A program made the position numbers and the translations under genes. A DNA stretch of 64,000 nucleotides, taken from contig CAOLHI010003137.1 of NCBI GenBank assembly GCA_948474755.1, positions 62,001 to 126,000 of the forward strand. The letters run 5' to 3'. Shown here one piece after another: positions 49,119 to 61,440 of this stretch (within the stretch, counting starts at the first letter, position 1; each line of letters begins with the position of its first letter). The DNA comes from Ctenosaura bakeri. Taxonomy: Eukaryota; Chordata; Lepidosauria; Squamata; Iguanidae. The notes beneath the pieces were generated by a model. That model was not told the origin of the DNA. It saw nothing but the letters and a program-made list of their open reading frames with translations, and ran no database searches.

Positions 49119-50507
49119 CACTACAGCATGCTGACTGTCAACTGGGTAATGGCTTAAGTAAATTCTCCCACTTCATCCCTCCCCCACACCAGTCAGGTGC
49201 TGTTTGAGTCAGGAGGGAATCTACCTGGCATACCTTACCCTCCAACAACTGCACAGTCTGCAGAAACATATTCTGCAGAAAATGAGGGATGCTGTGGTAC
49301 ATAGCACCAAAAAAAGTACTTATGCTGACTTGACTCTCCTTTATGGTAGCAAAAGTCACTGAGAGGATTCCTGCCACTAAGGCCAGCTCAGGTTTCCGAT
49401 TGATGTATGGGGCCTTTGAAGCATCCCACAATAGTACACATGTTCCTTGACCCCTATCTTTTCCTGGGCAGTGCCATTCAGGAAGTATGGCTCAGGCTAT
49501 GACCCATATTGTCTCATTTCGGCTATTTAGTGGCGATTTCACTGGCTGTTTTCACTTAGCATAATCTCACTGAGAAGAACATAATCACTAAATCAAATGT
49601 AGGGAGACTAAGATTCATGCTCACTTTGTTTTTATTAAAATATTTATTAAAAATATTAAAAATATGATTTATAAAGTTGTACTAACCTGGATTTCTGTCT
49701 GGAATTGTGGTCTACATTTTTTCAAATCCAGCTATAATGTAAAAATCAGTTTACTTTCACCTACCAAATCTGTTGCTTCAGGCTGTGCTGTTTATCCAGT
49801 CGTGGCATTGCAGCTGCACACATAGCCTAGCCAGATGAAGTCACCAGTTTATAAACCGCATACTTTAAGGCAGGCTTCTTTGTTCAGCCCCTTTCAAGAA
49901 GGGAAACCAGAGCAGCGTGCCATACTTTTTTCATCTGAGAAAATAAATGTTTGGGCATAGGAGGGCTGTGGAATCTTATTTTCTTCAGTGATTGGGAGAG
50001 TTTCTTTAAAAGTTTGCCCTGTGATCAACTAACAGGAGGAGAACTGCTGAAGGGAAACAGGCTTCAACTACTGGAGAAAGGATATGACTCCTGGCTGCAA
50101 GCCCAGGCTTGGTCAGTAGATCAAAGGCTTTTTGCTTGGCTTATGGTGCAACTGGAAGAGCAGCTGCTCAGTAGCTTGTCAGCATCCCTATTCCCTGTTT
50201 CCCTTCCTTCCCGACAGCAGCCAGCTGGTTCTTTTCCCTTCCCATGTCAGCTATTAAATTGTGTCTGCATCTTCCTTCTGTCGTTCTTGCCGCTTTGCCT
50301 TGTGCTTCAAAGTGCTCCATTTAATCCAGTCCCCATTGCTTTCTAAAGGATTGTGCTGTTGCAGCCCTTTGGCTAACTGCTCCACTTCGTTTTTGTCACA
50401 AAGTGTTGTTTTCATCTGCCGTATGGGTTGACTTTGATTTCCCTTGTAAGTTGTTATTTAACAAATAATGTTACCACAAGAATACTAAGAGGAAAGGAGG
50501 TGGGGGT

Positions 50508-50690
50508 TAATAGGCACTCCCACACCATACAACTATTAGCACTGCATTCTACCTTAAATGCCATGGCTGCATCCTGTGGAATCCTAGTATTTGTAATTTG
50601 GTGAAGCACTAGAGCTCCCTGCCTAAGAATACTAAATACCCCTACCTGAACTGTAGTCCCAGGACCACCTAGCTTGTTGCCATGGGTACA
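50508..50690. mobile_element. Palindromic MITE copy
   Basis: 'cattctaccttaaatgccat', 'ggctgcatcctgtggaatcc' and 'tagtatttgtaatttggtga' follow the 28838 element's left half; 'gtagtcccaggaccacc' resembles its right half. Confidence 0.65.
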
Positions 50691-51295
50691 CTGCTGTCAC
50701 CTTCTACGCCTGAGAGAGGGTCAGCTTTTTCTGAGAAACAGGCAAATGATCAAGGCGTTTCTTGGTCCAAAGGCTAGGCCAGAGGCCAGATTTATTCAGT
50801 ACAGAATTATAAAAATATACAGAACAGCTGCAGCTGGGTGCCAATCAAATGAGGTTGGAACAAAGGAAGGGGCCCTGGCAAGGCCTTTTTATCCAGGTAA
50901 CAACATACACACCCACTGCGACATTTTTCTACCAATTACAGGCCACCTGTCCCATTTTAGGTAAAGTCCAGAAACTTCCACCCATATAAGGAGATGTCCA
51001 GAGAACAGGTAACAGAAGGTTTCCTCCAATCACAGACTATTTTCCAAATAAGGTAATGTCCAGAGAAAGGGAGGCACTACAGGTGAGGTAGTCATGTGAC
51101 AGACAGGGAAGGGCTAGGACTCCTGTGTGTATGTGACTTCCTGCCAGTTTGTAGGGGAGATTGTCTTTCCTTCACTCACACTGCAGAAGGGCCCTAGGAC
51201 TATATCTAGACTGCCATTTTTCTTGAATTTTATTTCACTCTTACACCTCACTTCTGTCATCTATTGGACCCAGTCTCTCACTATGACTGCAAGCT

Positions 51296-51470
51296 GGTAT
51301 AGAGTGCAGACTTATTCCAGTTCAGACCATTGGTCCACTGGGCTCAGTATGGCCCACTATTTCCAATTGCCAAGGGATCACCTCGGATTCTAGACAAGAA
51401 TCCTTATGGGGTCTTCCTGGATATGTCAGGTACCACACCTGGAAATTCTGCATGCAAAACATGTTCAGTA
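51296..51470 (+). repeat. Fragment of a dispersed reptile repeat
   Basis: 'cagaccattggtccactggg' and 'ctcagtatggcccactattt' match a common amniote repeat; its probable other fragment here is 35815-35890. Class not assigned. Confidence 0.45.
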
Positions 51471-53578
51471 CCAGCAAACTATGTCCTTCTCTAAGAGTGT
51501 TAGGAAAGCAAATAATCTATTGAAAAGGATGTTACTATATAAAATTTTAAACTCTACTGAAGCAAAACCTTTCTCTCAAGCTCAGTTACTCCACATATCA
51601 CCAACATGGGGAGCAGGAAAAAAAAACATAAAACCCTGCCTATCTTACAGTGAGCAGTGAGGGCAAATATCCTTAATCTACAATTGCTCAAAGCACCAAG
51701 AACATTGTCTAACTGCTATATATTATTATTGAGAACTATTTGTCATATCTTTTTGATGTATTATAATGGATTTTGAAAGTAAAGATGCAGCCCATAGAAA
51801 GCTAGGTATGCTTAACTTCTTTCTAAGGTAATACAAAATTGAAACCTCTTGCACTACAGTGTTCCAGACTCATGTTTTGTGGCAGGATCCATACAGACAT
51901 AGACTTGCAATATAGACATACAATACTTTGTCATCGGCACCATTGTCAACAGTGTCCTCTGCTTTTAGCCATTCATCATGTTGCATTTGTTCTCATAAAT
52001 AAGAAATAGCTGGGACAAAAAATGTCACACACAAAAATTTCTGCCATTGGAATCAATTTTTTTTTTTTTGTCCTAGAAAATGTAATGCCATTTACTGATG
52101 AACCATGTTGCAGTGAATCAGAAATGATGTATTCTGGTTGTCAGTGTGTTCACAGCACTCAAGAAAAAATGAAGTTTTTTCCATTCAGGAAGCTACTAGA
52201 ATTCTTCAGAGTGAGTCAGGAAACATTCCACAAAAATATAGAAGTGTATGTTTTATTTTATCTTATTTTCCCCCTGTCATTCCACCTTGTATTTTCTGGC
52301 TTTGTGTACTGAAGTAGAACACAGCTGATTCTGCACAAACACATATTTCTTTGTAAATGGGGCATTTTTATATATTTAAATATTTTGGATTTCCCATTTG
52401 GATCAGAAACTTACAAGTTGAGCATTGCAATGTGTTTGAGAATCTATTGTACTGTAACCAGTCTTCATTACTAATTCTACAAGCCCCCGTGTTCCTTCTG
52501 CATGAGTTTCTAGAATGTTGTCTTCCAAAGAAAAATAATCCTGCACTGACTGTTTTGGATATTGCATTACTATTTAAGAAGGGGAAAAACTGATGACAGA
52601 GAAGTGTAATATAAGGCATGCAGCTGTTTCCTGCATGCCCATGGGGGACAGGAGTGAAGGTTACTAAGCCATGCCTGAAGCACCCCTAAATGCAACACAC
52701 ATCTTAAGCCATAAATAAACCTCTACAGCCACGATGATTCTGTTTTTTTTAAAAGGCATCTAGCTTGTCATCGGTTCTCTAGATTCTGCTGTGAATGAAA
52801 CTGTGTGTCAGAAGAAGGAAAGGACTACATTCTGGCACATTTGAATTGAAGTCTGTCAAAATTCAAGTTATGCCCTTGTAGTTTATCGTCTATTATTATC
52901 CTGTAGTTTATCCTGTATTGTACACCAGTGAGTATGGTGGGGATGCATTCACCGGATCTGTCTATTTTGTGGTATTAGTAGGACTAACTATATCTTGAGC
53001 AGAAAGAATTATTTGATTGAAATGCAAGTGCTAGGATAAAAATGCTTTGAAATTTCAGGGAAGTAAGTGTTTTTATGGTTTTCTAGAATGTTTGGTCATG
53101 TAAACTACAAGTTGTCAATAACCTCAAAGGGAGATTCGGAATAATCTGTACAATTATATAAAAAAAGTAAAGTTGAAATAAGCTGCCAGAGATATTCATT
53201 AGGACAGAAGCACACATTAGCAGATGTCATCAGTAAATTCTTAAAAGTCTGAGTATTTCTAGTTGTCAGGAATTGCTGTTAAGACATCTTCAACATATGA
53301 CCACTCTGTGAATGAGAAATGTCCAAGACACCCTGTTACTAAGTAGTCTGATTAGGTCTTTCAGTCTAAAAGCCATGGCTTCCTTGACTGAATCATTCCA
53401 CCTATGATGTGGGCTTTTTGTTTTCCTACCTCCTTACACCTTTACTAGCATTATTGTCTTTTCCAGTGGGCTGTGTTGTCTCATGATATCCCAAACTTCA
53501 ACAACTTCAGCTTAGTCATTTTGGGTTCTAAAGAGAGTTTGTGTTAATCTGCTGTTGAGCCCTTTTCTTTCTTTTTTT

Positions 53579-53597
53579 TCCTTTTTTTTTTTTTTTG
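53579..53597. repeat. Poly(T) tract
   Basis: T run interrupted only at its left edge. Confidence 0.9.
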
Positions 53598-53784
53598 GCA
53601 GTCCATGGAATCTGGATAATTCTCCTTCAGCCATTCATTTTCAGCTACTGATGTTTTTATCATCAACCCTTGATGTATATGCTGCACAATATGTAATTCC
53701 TGTATTCAGGATTAGGTTGTATCCTTTGTGGATTGTACATGGATATGAAGGACAATTCAGAGGCAGGATAATGATTATCTTTAG

Positions 53785-54125
53785 TTATATCCTGCTTTTT
53801 CCAGAACCAGGATTCAAGACACCCTACAAAGTAAAAACAAATACAACAATAGAATTAATGCATACAAAAGGTAGATATTAAAGGAAAATTAAAATATCAG
53901 TAGTGTTAAAAACAATTTAAAACACACAATTAAAAATAATAAAAAGCAGATTAAAAATAATACTATTAAAGAGTACAATAAATAACAGCCTACTGAAAGT
54001 CTTTCTTTAAAAACAATCCATTCTAAAAGGCTGTTGGAATTTTTAAAAAGGCCTGCCAATGGAAGAACAACAAGGAGGCAGGCCATTCTAGCTGCCTTAG
54101 AAAGGAATTCTGAAGGCTAGGGTCC
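53785..54125 (-). mobile_element. L2-type LINE 3' end and ORF2 C-terminal codons
   Basis: The minus strand reads LQNSFLRQLEWPASLLFFHW then QAF, a decayed LWNSLP-x-EARLAPSLPSF...QAKTF motif. The 3' end 'tatatcctgctttttccag' lies at the plus-strand left side. Confidence 0.6.
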
Positions 54126-56365
54126 ATCACCAAAAAGTCTCTACTTGTCAAAAATCTTTGCATAAAGTGTTCAGCTAAATAATATTTTGGGGGTATGTCC
54201 ACAAAAGTAGGTCATTAGTTCTTTTCCAATGACACTAGCTTTAATATTCCTTTCTTTCTAATAAGCTGTCCTTGCACATATTTGACTCTGTTCTTTTAAT
54301 GCTAGAGTGAAAGCCACTGCCAATTTTAATTCTTTTAAGCTTCCTTGTAATTTTCCTTTGCCTTTTGCTTTCTTTTAATTGCCTCCTCATCTTTAGAGCT
54401 TTACCTGAGTGGGGAGGCACTTGTTTAGACCTTAAGTCTTATCAGGCCTAGCCAACTGGGTTCATTATGATAAATTCTGGGAGCTGTAGTGCAAAACATC
54501 TAGAGGGCAGCCTGCCTTATGAGACTGAAATGGACAGAGTAGAAAATAAAGTATGCCAGGAGAAGGACTCTCTTCTCACCAGATAGTAACACAGGTTCCA
54601 CAATTACTTTGACATATGTGTGGTACCTAGAAGTTTGTGCCTGTTTTCAGAAGCACATACTTTCCTAGCCCATAAGCTCAGTCCAAGCCATGACATGAAA
54701 CAGGAGTGCACCAATGTTAGGAACTGGTTGCACCAACAAATGTTATAGCATTGAGCTCCTTGATAGGAGGGTGAAGCACAAATGTAACAAATTATGAAAC
54801 CAAGGGAAAATTTCGCACAAGATCCACTCAGTCTAAAAGATCCAGTCAGTCTAGTCTTCAGTCCTAAGCAGTGATAATTCACAGAAACCTATGCCTAGAA
54901 GAACATGTTCTGTAGTATCTATATGGTAAAGCAAATTGTTTTCATTTATGTTATATTCCCATCCACAGACAAGGAGATTTGTCCCATGACTGTTTTGTCA
55001 TTGTAATGACAATTAGTTGCTTTTTAAACACTATAAATGAAATGAGCTACAAGAATTATTTGATTTATCAAAAGTGAATTTCCAGGCTCTACAAAAGAAA
55101 AGTGGCTGTGTTGGTCCACAACAGCCAATGAGAAACATTGAGGCACTGTAAAAACTAACACACTGTAGGGCATTTGCTTCATAAATAAATAAATTTAAAT
55201 ACATTCAGATGATATCAGTACTCAGACAAATGAAAAGGCATAGTTATTTTATTCAAATTTTAACATAATTTTAAAACTTTTTTTTTAATCAGTGGCATCC
55301 TAAATCATTTTATTGTTTTGCATGTTCATTTTTCCTTTTAAGAATATTGTCCTTGCTATTTTTCTATACCCAACACAACATGAAGGCCATTAATTGGGAA
55401 AATGTCATTTGGTCCAAAGGCATTAACTCGTTTAGGCAGTTTTTTCTTCCCCCAGTTCACTAATTAGCCAATGGGTATTACCCATTATAAGAGGAAGTTA
55501 AGGATACAAAATAGATTAGGTGATACCTATGATTTCAAATACCTATGATTGAGAGAGCTGCAGAAGATCTCAAGTTTCACATCTCCTACCCTTAAACAAA
55601 GGGCAGTGTGGCAATACAATACTTGTAACTTCAGAAGGAACTACTTAAGCAACTGGCAATTTGCCTTATATTTACTATGAGACATTGCCTCTATTATAAG
55701 AAGTCTTAGATTTGCCTAGTTTTCTTTGTTAAATGCATTTCAGTAGTTCTAAATCTAAGAGTGGTTTCAAACATGACTTTCCAGAACTGGAGACAACTGC
55801 TACTAACTTCTTTTTTTTTTTAAATGGAGCACAACAACATTGGTCTAACAAGCAGTAATATAATTCTGTTAAGAACACTGTAGTACTACAGTAATCTTCA
55901 TTATAGTTTACACATGTGCAAGATAAGTCAGGGACAGGAATCAATGTGGATTGCTGAAAGAATGCATAGAATCCACATTCTGTGCAATCTGTTTAGTTTG
56001 TAATAGTTGCTGAAGTGTGTAATAAATGCCTCTTTAACATAAATACCAACTAGGGCACTGTGTTAAAATTGCAGTCTACATGAAAGCTGCTGCAGGAGTA
56101 GATTAGGAAATTGTTCTTCTCATGAGTGAAAGTATGACCCAAATCCAATTTTCAGTCCCAGTTTCAACACAAATTGGTAAATTCCATGATCTAATGTGCC
56201 TGTTCTAGTTGAGACTAGCAATTGCATTTATGTCATGAGTGATACAAAGAAATCACACCACCGTTGGATGTTATGATTGTTATAACTGGATTTCACAGGA
56301 AAGAAAACCCACTCTCAACTATATTCAAAGAGGATTGCAGTTTTATAGGACAAGCCAATAAACAT

Positions 56366-56545
56366 TTTTTTTGGTGTGTGTATGTGCCTTCGAGTCACCT
56401 GTCTACTTAGGGTAACCCCACAAATTTTTCATAGGGTTTTCTTAGGTAAAGAATACCCAGAGATGGTTTTGCCAATTCCTTCCTCTAAAATATAGCCTAC
56501 AGCATCTGGTATTCATTGGTGGTCTCCCATCCTACCTGAAGTAAG
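56366..56545 (-). mobile_element. 5S-rRNA-derived SINE
   Basis: Reverse-oriented: 'tgtatgtgccttcgagtcac', 'tcatagggttttcttaggta', 'ggttttgccaattccttcct' and 'ggtggtctcccatcctacct', the last being 5S sequence. Confidence 0.88.
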
Positions 56546-57289
56546 TGTTCCACATAGTTCATGGCGCTTTCTGCAAGGTAGATATACAAACAGTTTCAGG
56601 CTTCATCTCATAAAGTCTGTGAAGCTTAGACATCTTAAGAGGTTAGTCAAAGTATTACCTGGAACCCATATTGGCCTATGTGTTAATGTGACCAGGTGTT
56701 CTTTTTCATACCAGAGTGTCTGGTATTTCAGCTGCTGTCTGGGCCAGTGTCCACTTTTTTGCTAGACATACACATAAGATGGGTGGTCTTCTTTTTCTGT
56801 TTAACTTAATAGAAAATAATAATCTAGAAGCAGACCTGCAGCGTGGCTGTTGTATACCACCATACAAATTAAAGCCTCAGAAATGATCCTGGGAAACAAT
56901 GGCACATGCAGAACTGAGAAAAGTAGCTCAGTGGCCATGCTGATTGAGAAGAAACATAGTCCAATAGAGTAGCTTTTTCTAATCTGTGGAAGGTACTGTC
57001 GTTTTTGAGGGGCATTTGAAACTTCAGATTACAGCACATATTATCGGGAGATCCCAGCTAAATTTTCAAGCACAGCAAGAATGTCCTGTTGTTTCCCAGG
57101 AGCAGAAGATCACTCTGGAGCAGGAGAATCTACCACTGTTGAGTGCTGGATCTTTCTGTTCCTGGGTATGGATGACAAGGGCATCCGCAACATGATAGTC
57201 CCTGAGGTTTTGTCAGCCTCATCTTTCCAAAGGTCCAGAAGGAAGCCCACTGTGGCTAATGAGAAGTGTACAAAGTATGAACTGATGCT

Positions 57290-58160
57290 TACTATGTATT
57301 TATTTGCTTATTTATTTTGTTTGCCACCTTTCTCCCAAAGTGAAACCTAAGACAGCAAAGAAACAAAGAATCAATGAAAAAACTTTGCAATCAAAAGTCA
57401 CATCAAACAGTATAAAATCATTAAAAGACATAATTTTTTTAAAAAGCCACTCTCCATAAGAAGTCTCCTGCTTTACACATTAAACTCTAATTAAACAAAA
57501 AGGTCTTTGCCTGCCAACAAAAGGAGAGCAGGGAGGGGGCCAGCTTAGCCTCCCTCAGAAGGGAATTCCAGAGAGTGGGAGCAGCTACTGATAATCCTCT
57601 CATGTTCTCAGCAAGTAAACCTGAGATGATGGAGGAACCAACAGAAAGTCCTCCCTGGTACATCTTAAGGCTATGGCAGGTTTGTATGGGAAGATATGGC
57701 CTTTCAGATAGTCTGGACCTAACCCATATAGGGTGATGACCAGCACTTTGAATTATACCTAGAAACAAACCTGTAGCCTATGAAGCTATTTTAACAAGGG
57801 AGGTATATGTTCCCTGTAACTGGTCTCAGTCAGCATTCTAGCTACAGCAGTTTTGACCTACTGAAGTTTCCAAACAGTTTCCAAGGTAGTCCAATGTAGA
57901 GTGTGTTATGGTAGTCCAAATGGGATATAATCAAGGTATGTGTCACTGTAATCTGACATCTCAAGGAATGGGCACAGCTAGCACACTAGGGTTAGCTGTA
58001 CAAATGCACATTCCTGGACACTGCTGAAACCTGGGCAATCCAGCCTCAAAGCTAAGCCCAGGAGAACACCCAAATGTGGGCCTGATATTTCAGGGGGAAT
58101 GTAACCCCATCCAGCACAGGGGGAATGTTGGGGAAAACTCAGCAACAGTAACTTGGTGTC
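57290..58160 (-). mobile_element. L2-type LINE, ORF2 C-terminus plus 3' end
   Basis: On the minus strand the frame includes ENMRGLSVAAPTLWNSLLRE then APSLLSF and AKTFLFN, the L2 ORF2 C-terminus. Upstream sense sequence continues in the same protein with 'gactaccataacacac' and 'tactgaagtttcc'-type blocks. The 3' end lies at 57290-57350 (TTTATTTTGTTTGCCACCTT). It is 5'-truncated near 58160. Confidence 0.8.
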
Positions 58161-58411
58161 TAGACTCTGCTGAGGTTTCTCTCAGGGAGGGGCATCCTTT
58201 AATTACTGCCTAGAAATATATCTTCCAGATACTTTGTCTCATGTAGCCCCTCTCAACTGTGTGTACACTGTTACTTTTTATTTTAATTAAAGGGAGTTCA
58301 TTATCAATGAGCTGATTGATTTAAAAATTGATTTGAAGCAGAAGTTAGGTAGAAAATTAATTGGGAGGAAATTAAGTGAAGAGGAACTGATTCAGGTTGG
58401 TCTGGGAGTAT

Positions 58412-59860
58412 CATAGAATCATAGAACTGGAAGAATCCAGTTCTGCCTCCTGCTGTGCAAGAATACACAGTCAAAACACCCCTGACGGACGGCCATCCAA
58501 CCTCTCTTTAAAAACCTGCAAAGAAAGGGACTCCACCATCACACACCGCACTCCACAGCAGAGTATTCTATTGTCAAACAGCTCTTTCTGTCAGGAGGTT
58601 CTTCCTGATATTTAAGTGGACTGTAAACTAGCTTATTTGCAAGAATATCATTGTCAAAGGCCTTACTAAAATCAAGGTATGTGACATCCACAGCATTCCT
58701 TTCATCTGCTAAGCTTGTAACTCTATCAAAAAAAGAGGTAAGAGGTAAGATTAGTCTAGCTTGACTTGTTTTTGGGAAACCTATGTCAACTTTTAACAAT
58801 CACAGCATTTCTTTCTAAGTGCTTACAGGCTATCAGTTTATTGATCAACTCTAGAATTTTTCTCAGGCAGAGTAATTGGCAGTAATTGTTTGGATCCTCT
58901 TTTTTCCCTCCTTTTTGAAGATGGGAATAACATTTGCACTCCTCCAGTCTGCTGGTACTTCTGTTCGCCAAGAATTCTCAAAGATTATTGCAAGTAGTTC
59001 TGAGATTACTTCTGCCAATTGTTTTAATACCCTTGGACATAGTTCATCTGGCCCTAGACGCTTGAATTCATTTAGAGTAGTCAGGTATTCTTGTACTACC
59101 TGTCTACCTGTTCTGTACTGCATTTCCTCTACTGCATCACCTGCTCCATTTTCTCCAGGTTGAGCACGGTTTTCCTTCTGGGAAAAGACCAAGTCAACAA
59201 AGGTGTAATTCTGCGTCTTTCTGAACTCTTTCCCCTGTTAGCATTTCTCCATCTCCATGCAGTAACCCTCCCATTTCCATGTTCTTCCTTTTGCCGTGAA
59301 TGTAACTTTTAAAAACTCTTTTGTTGTTTTTACCCTTTTGTTGTTTTGTTGTTTTCATACACATGGTGGCTATTCATTTGAATTCCTTTTTGGTGATTTC
59401 CCCCTTTTTCTTGTTCATGTCCCATAGCTCAGTTGAAAGTTCTTTAGACATCAATCCTGGTTTCTTTAGATACCTCTCATTTTTCCTCCTCATTCGATCT
59501 GTTTGAAATTGTGCCTTCAAAATCTCACTTTTAAGACATTCCCATCCATCATTAACTCCTTTCTTTTTTAGCATTCCTGACCATAGGATCACACCCAGTA
59601 TTTACCCAAGTTTAATGAAATCAGCTTTTTTAAAGTCTAGAAAGCATGCCTGACTATGCTTCTCTTTTCCTCTGTATAACAAACTCCAGGAAAACATGGT
59701 CACTCCCACCTGAGAAATTTGTTGGACCTAATATTTTTGTCAGAACTTGACTTCCAACAAATATCAAGATAGTTGAAATCTCCCATTACAACTGCAGCTC
59801 TCTTTGCTGAATGTTTGGTCATCTGTTTCAGGAAGGATCATCCAAATCATCAGTAGAATG
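58412..59860 (-). mobile_element. CR1 LINE, internally deleted
   Basis: From left (3') to right (5'): CR1 tail and 3' UTR (58412-58618), then directly RT with VTYLDFSKAFDNDILANKLV (catalytic F-D) and ENSWRTEVPADWRSANVIP, then a linker, then endonuclease with SDHVFLEF and VVMGDFNYLDICW near 59780. RT after the LDFSKAFD block, including FADD, is missing between 58618 and 58620, so either a deletion or two separate insertions. Broken by frameshifts. Confidence 0.88.
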
Positions 59861-61244
59861 CACAATTTATTTAGATTCATTTGATAGGAAATGAATTCAA
59901 ACTGTGTTCTTTGAAAGTTAATATGTAGTAATTAGTTCTAAATTTGCACCTAAATTTACGATTTAACATGTAAACTTTATAAAAATTTGCATTCTTTTCT
60001 GGCAACTGAATAAGCAAGTGACCACCCTATTTTGCATACAAATCTCTAAATATTCCCTCTCGCAACAACTCATTGTACCTCATGGGATGGCCCTGACCTT
60101 CAGGGAAACACAGGACATTACCACTATAAATGGGGGACATGAAGAGAACACTTCTTGGAACATTGTTCACCTCAGTTGCTATTTGATAGATTGTTGTGGA
60201 TGTTGTAATGTGAAAACAGAAATACAAAACCCTAATATATTTCCTGAAAGAGCTCTAAACCTGAATTTTAAATAAGTAACAGTCTCCTTAAATTAAATAG
60301 AGAAAACATTCTTGAAATGTAAATTCTCATTAACATTTATGGCTTGACTCAATCTGTAAAAAGGCACAAACAAAGCAGTAAAGGCCTCCTGTGAGCTTCC
60401 TTTTCTTCTTTTGTTCAACAGAGATAAAAGGAATTGCTAGACAGCAATGAAAATTGTCTTCAAGTAACAGAAACCACACTGCTATGATTCTAGTTTTTAG
60501 GCTTGCTCGGGAAATGGTAAATTAATCTTAATTCTGTATGCTACTTGACAAAATTTCAGGAAATATGCAAGGTGATATGTGCTGTCTTTGCATGCTTCCT
60601 TGCCAGGAGCATTTTGAAAGATTTGATTTTTCTGCTTTTTTGGTTCCCTGTGATCTTCTCCAAGTACTACAATCCTTCTTTCTCCCTTTCCCATGCTGTC
60701 CCATGCCCATTTTCCAAGCAAGTTCATTCTGTGTCACGCCCCACCACTCCTTCTGTGGCTGAGTGTCCGGTTGGCTCTTTCCTTTAGAGACCATCTTCCT
60801 GGGCCCCCAGTTCCTTGACATCTCCCCTTTGTGCCACTTGTGAAAAACACTTCCATGTTGCCTGCTGCTGTTAAGGGTTTTGTTTGATTTCTCAGTTTTG
60901 GGAGCCATGTGTCTTTGTGGTGAGATGTGGCTAATTTTGCTTGTGGGTGGGGGAAAAGTCAGAAGTTTATCTTTTTGCCTGTGCCAAGAACCCCCCTCCC
61001 TCCACCCAGTGCAGGGTGTCCTGTTAGGTCATATAAGACCAAACTGTCATCAAATACACTGTACTTTCCTTGAGTCTCTCCTCTCAAACTACAAGCCAAG
61101 TACACTGGGCCTCAGTTATCTCCATGATAGAAATGGGAGATCAAGATGCATTTTCAGCATACCAATTAATTCTCCCTTCTCCATTTTTGAGAAAAATGGT
61201 CCACTTTCCAGTACCACTTTAACAGTTTACTTGCAGCCAGAATC

Positions 61245-61268
61245 CACACACACACACACACACACACA
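61245..61268. repeat. (CA)n microsatellite
   Basis: Eleven or so CA units. Confidence 0.95.
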
Positions 61269-61391
61269 AATATAAACATAGCACACAGATACACAAATAT
61301 ACATGGGAACACATTGAGTGGCAAGAACTTTGCCATGTACTGGAAGGTAAAGGTAGGCAGAAATTGCCCAGTTTTCTTCTGATCTATGTGA

Positions 61392-61440
61392 AATAGCCAG
61401 TGTGGTGTAGTGGTTTGAACATTGGACTACAACCCTGTTA
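61392..61440 (+). mobile_element. 5' fragment of a tRNA-type SINE
   Basis: 'agccagtgtggtgtagtggt' and 'ttgaacattggactacaacc' are the SINE head; the body is absent. The next 32 bp are two copies of acaaccctgttagatt. Confidence 0.8.

Larger units (their letters stand above)
48432..49138 (-). mobile_element. tRNA-type SINE split by a hAT insertion
   Basis: The reverse-oriented SINE runs from 48432 to 48624 ('atgtgccttcaagtcatttc' to 'gtgctcaaaccactatag') and resumes at 49119 with 'cactacagcatgctgac', its 5' end. The interrupting 494 bp is a hAT element, so the SINE is older. Confidence 0.9.

Noticed and set aside
49951..50346. 131-codon plus-strand frame
   Set aside because: It begins at TTG rather than ATG, has no recognised domain and no splice context; kept out of the annotation although the origin is unexplained.
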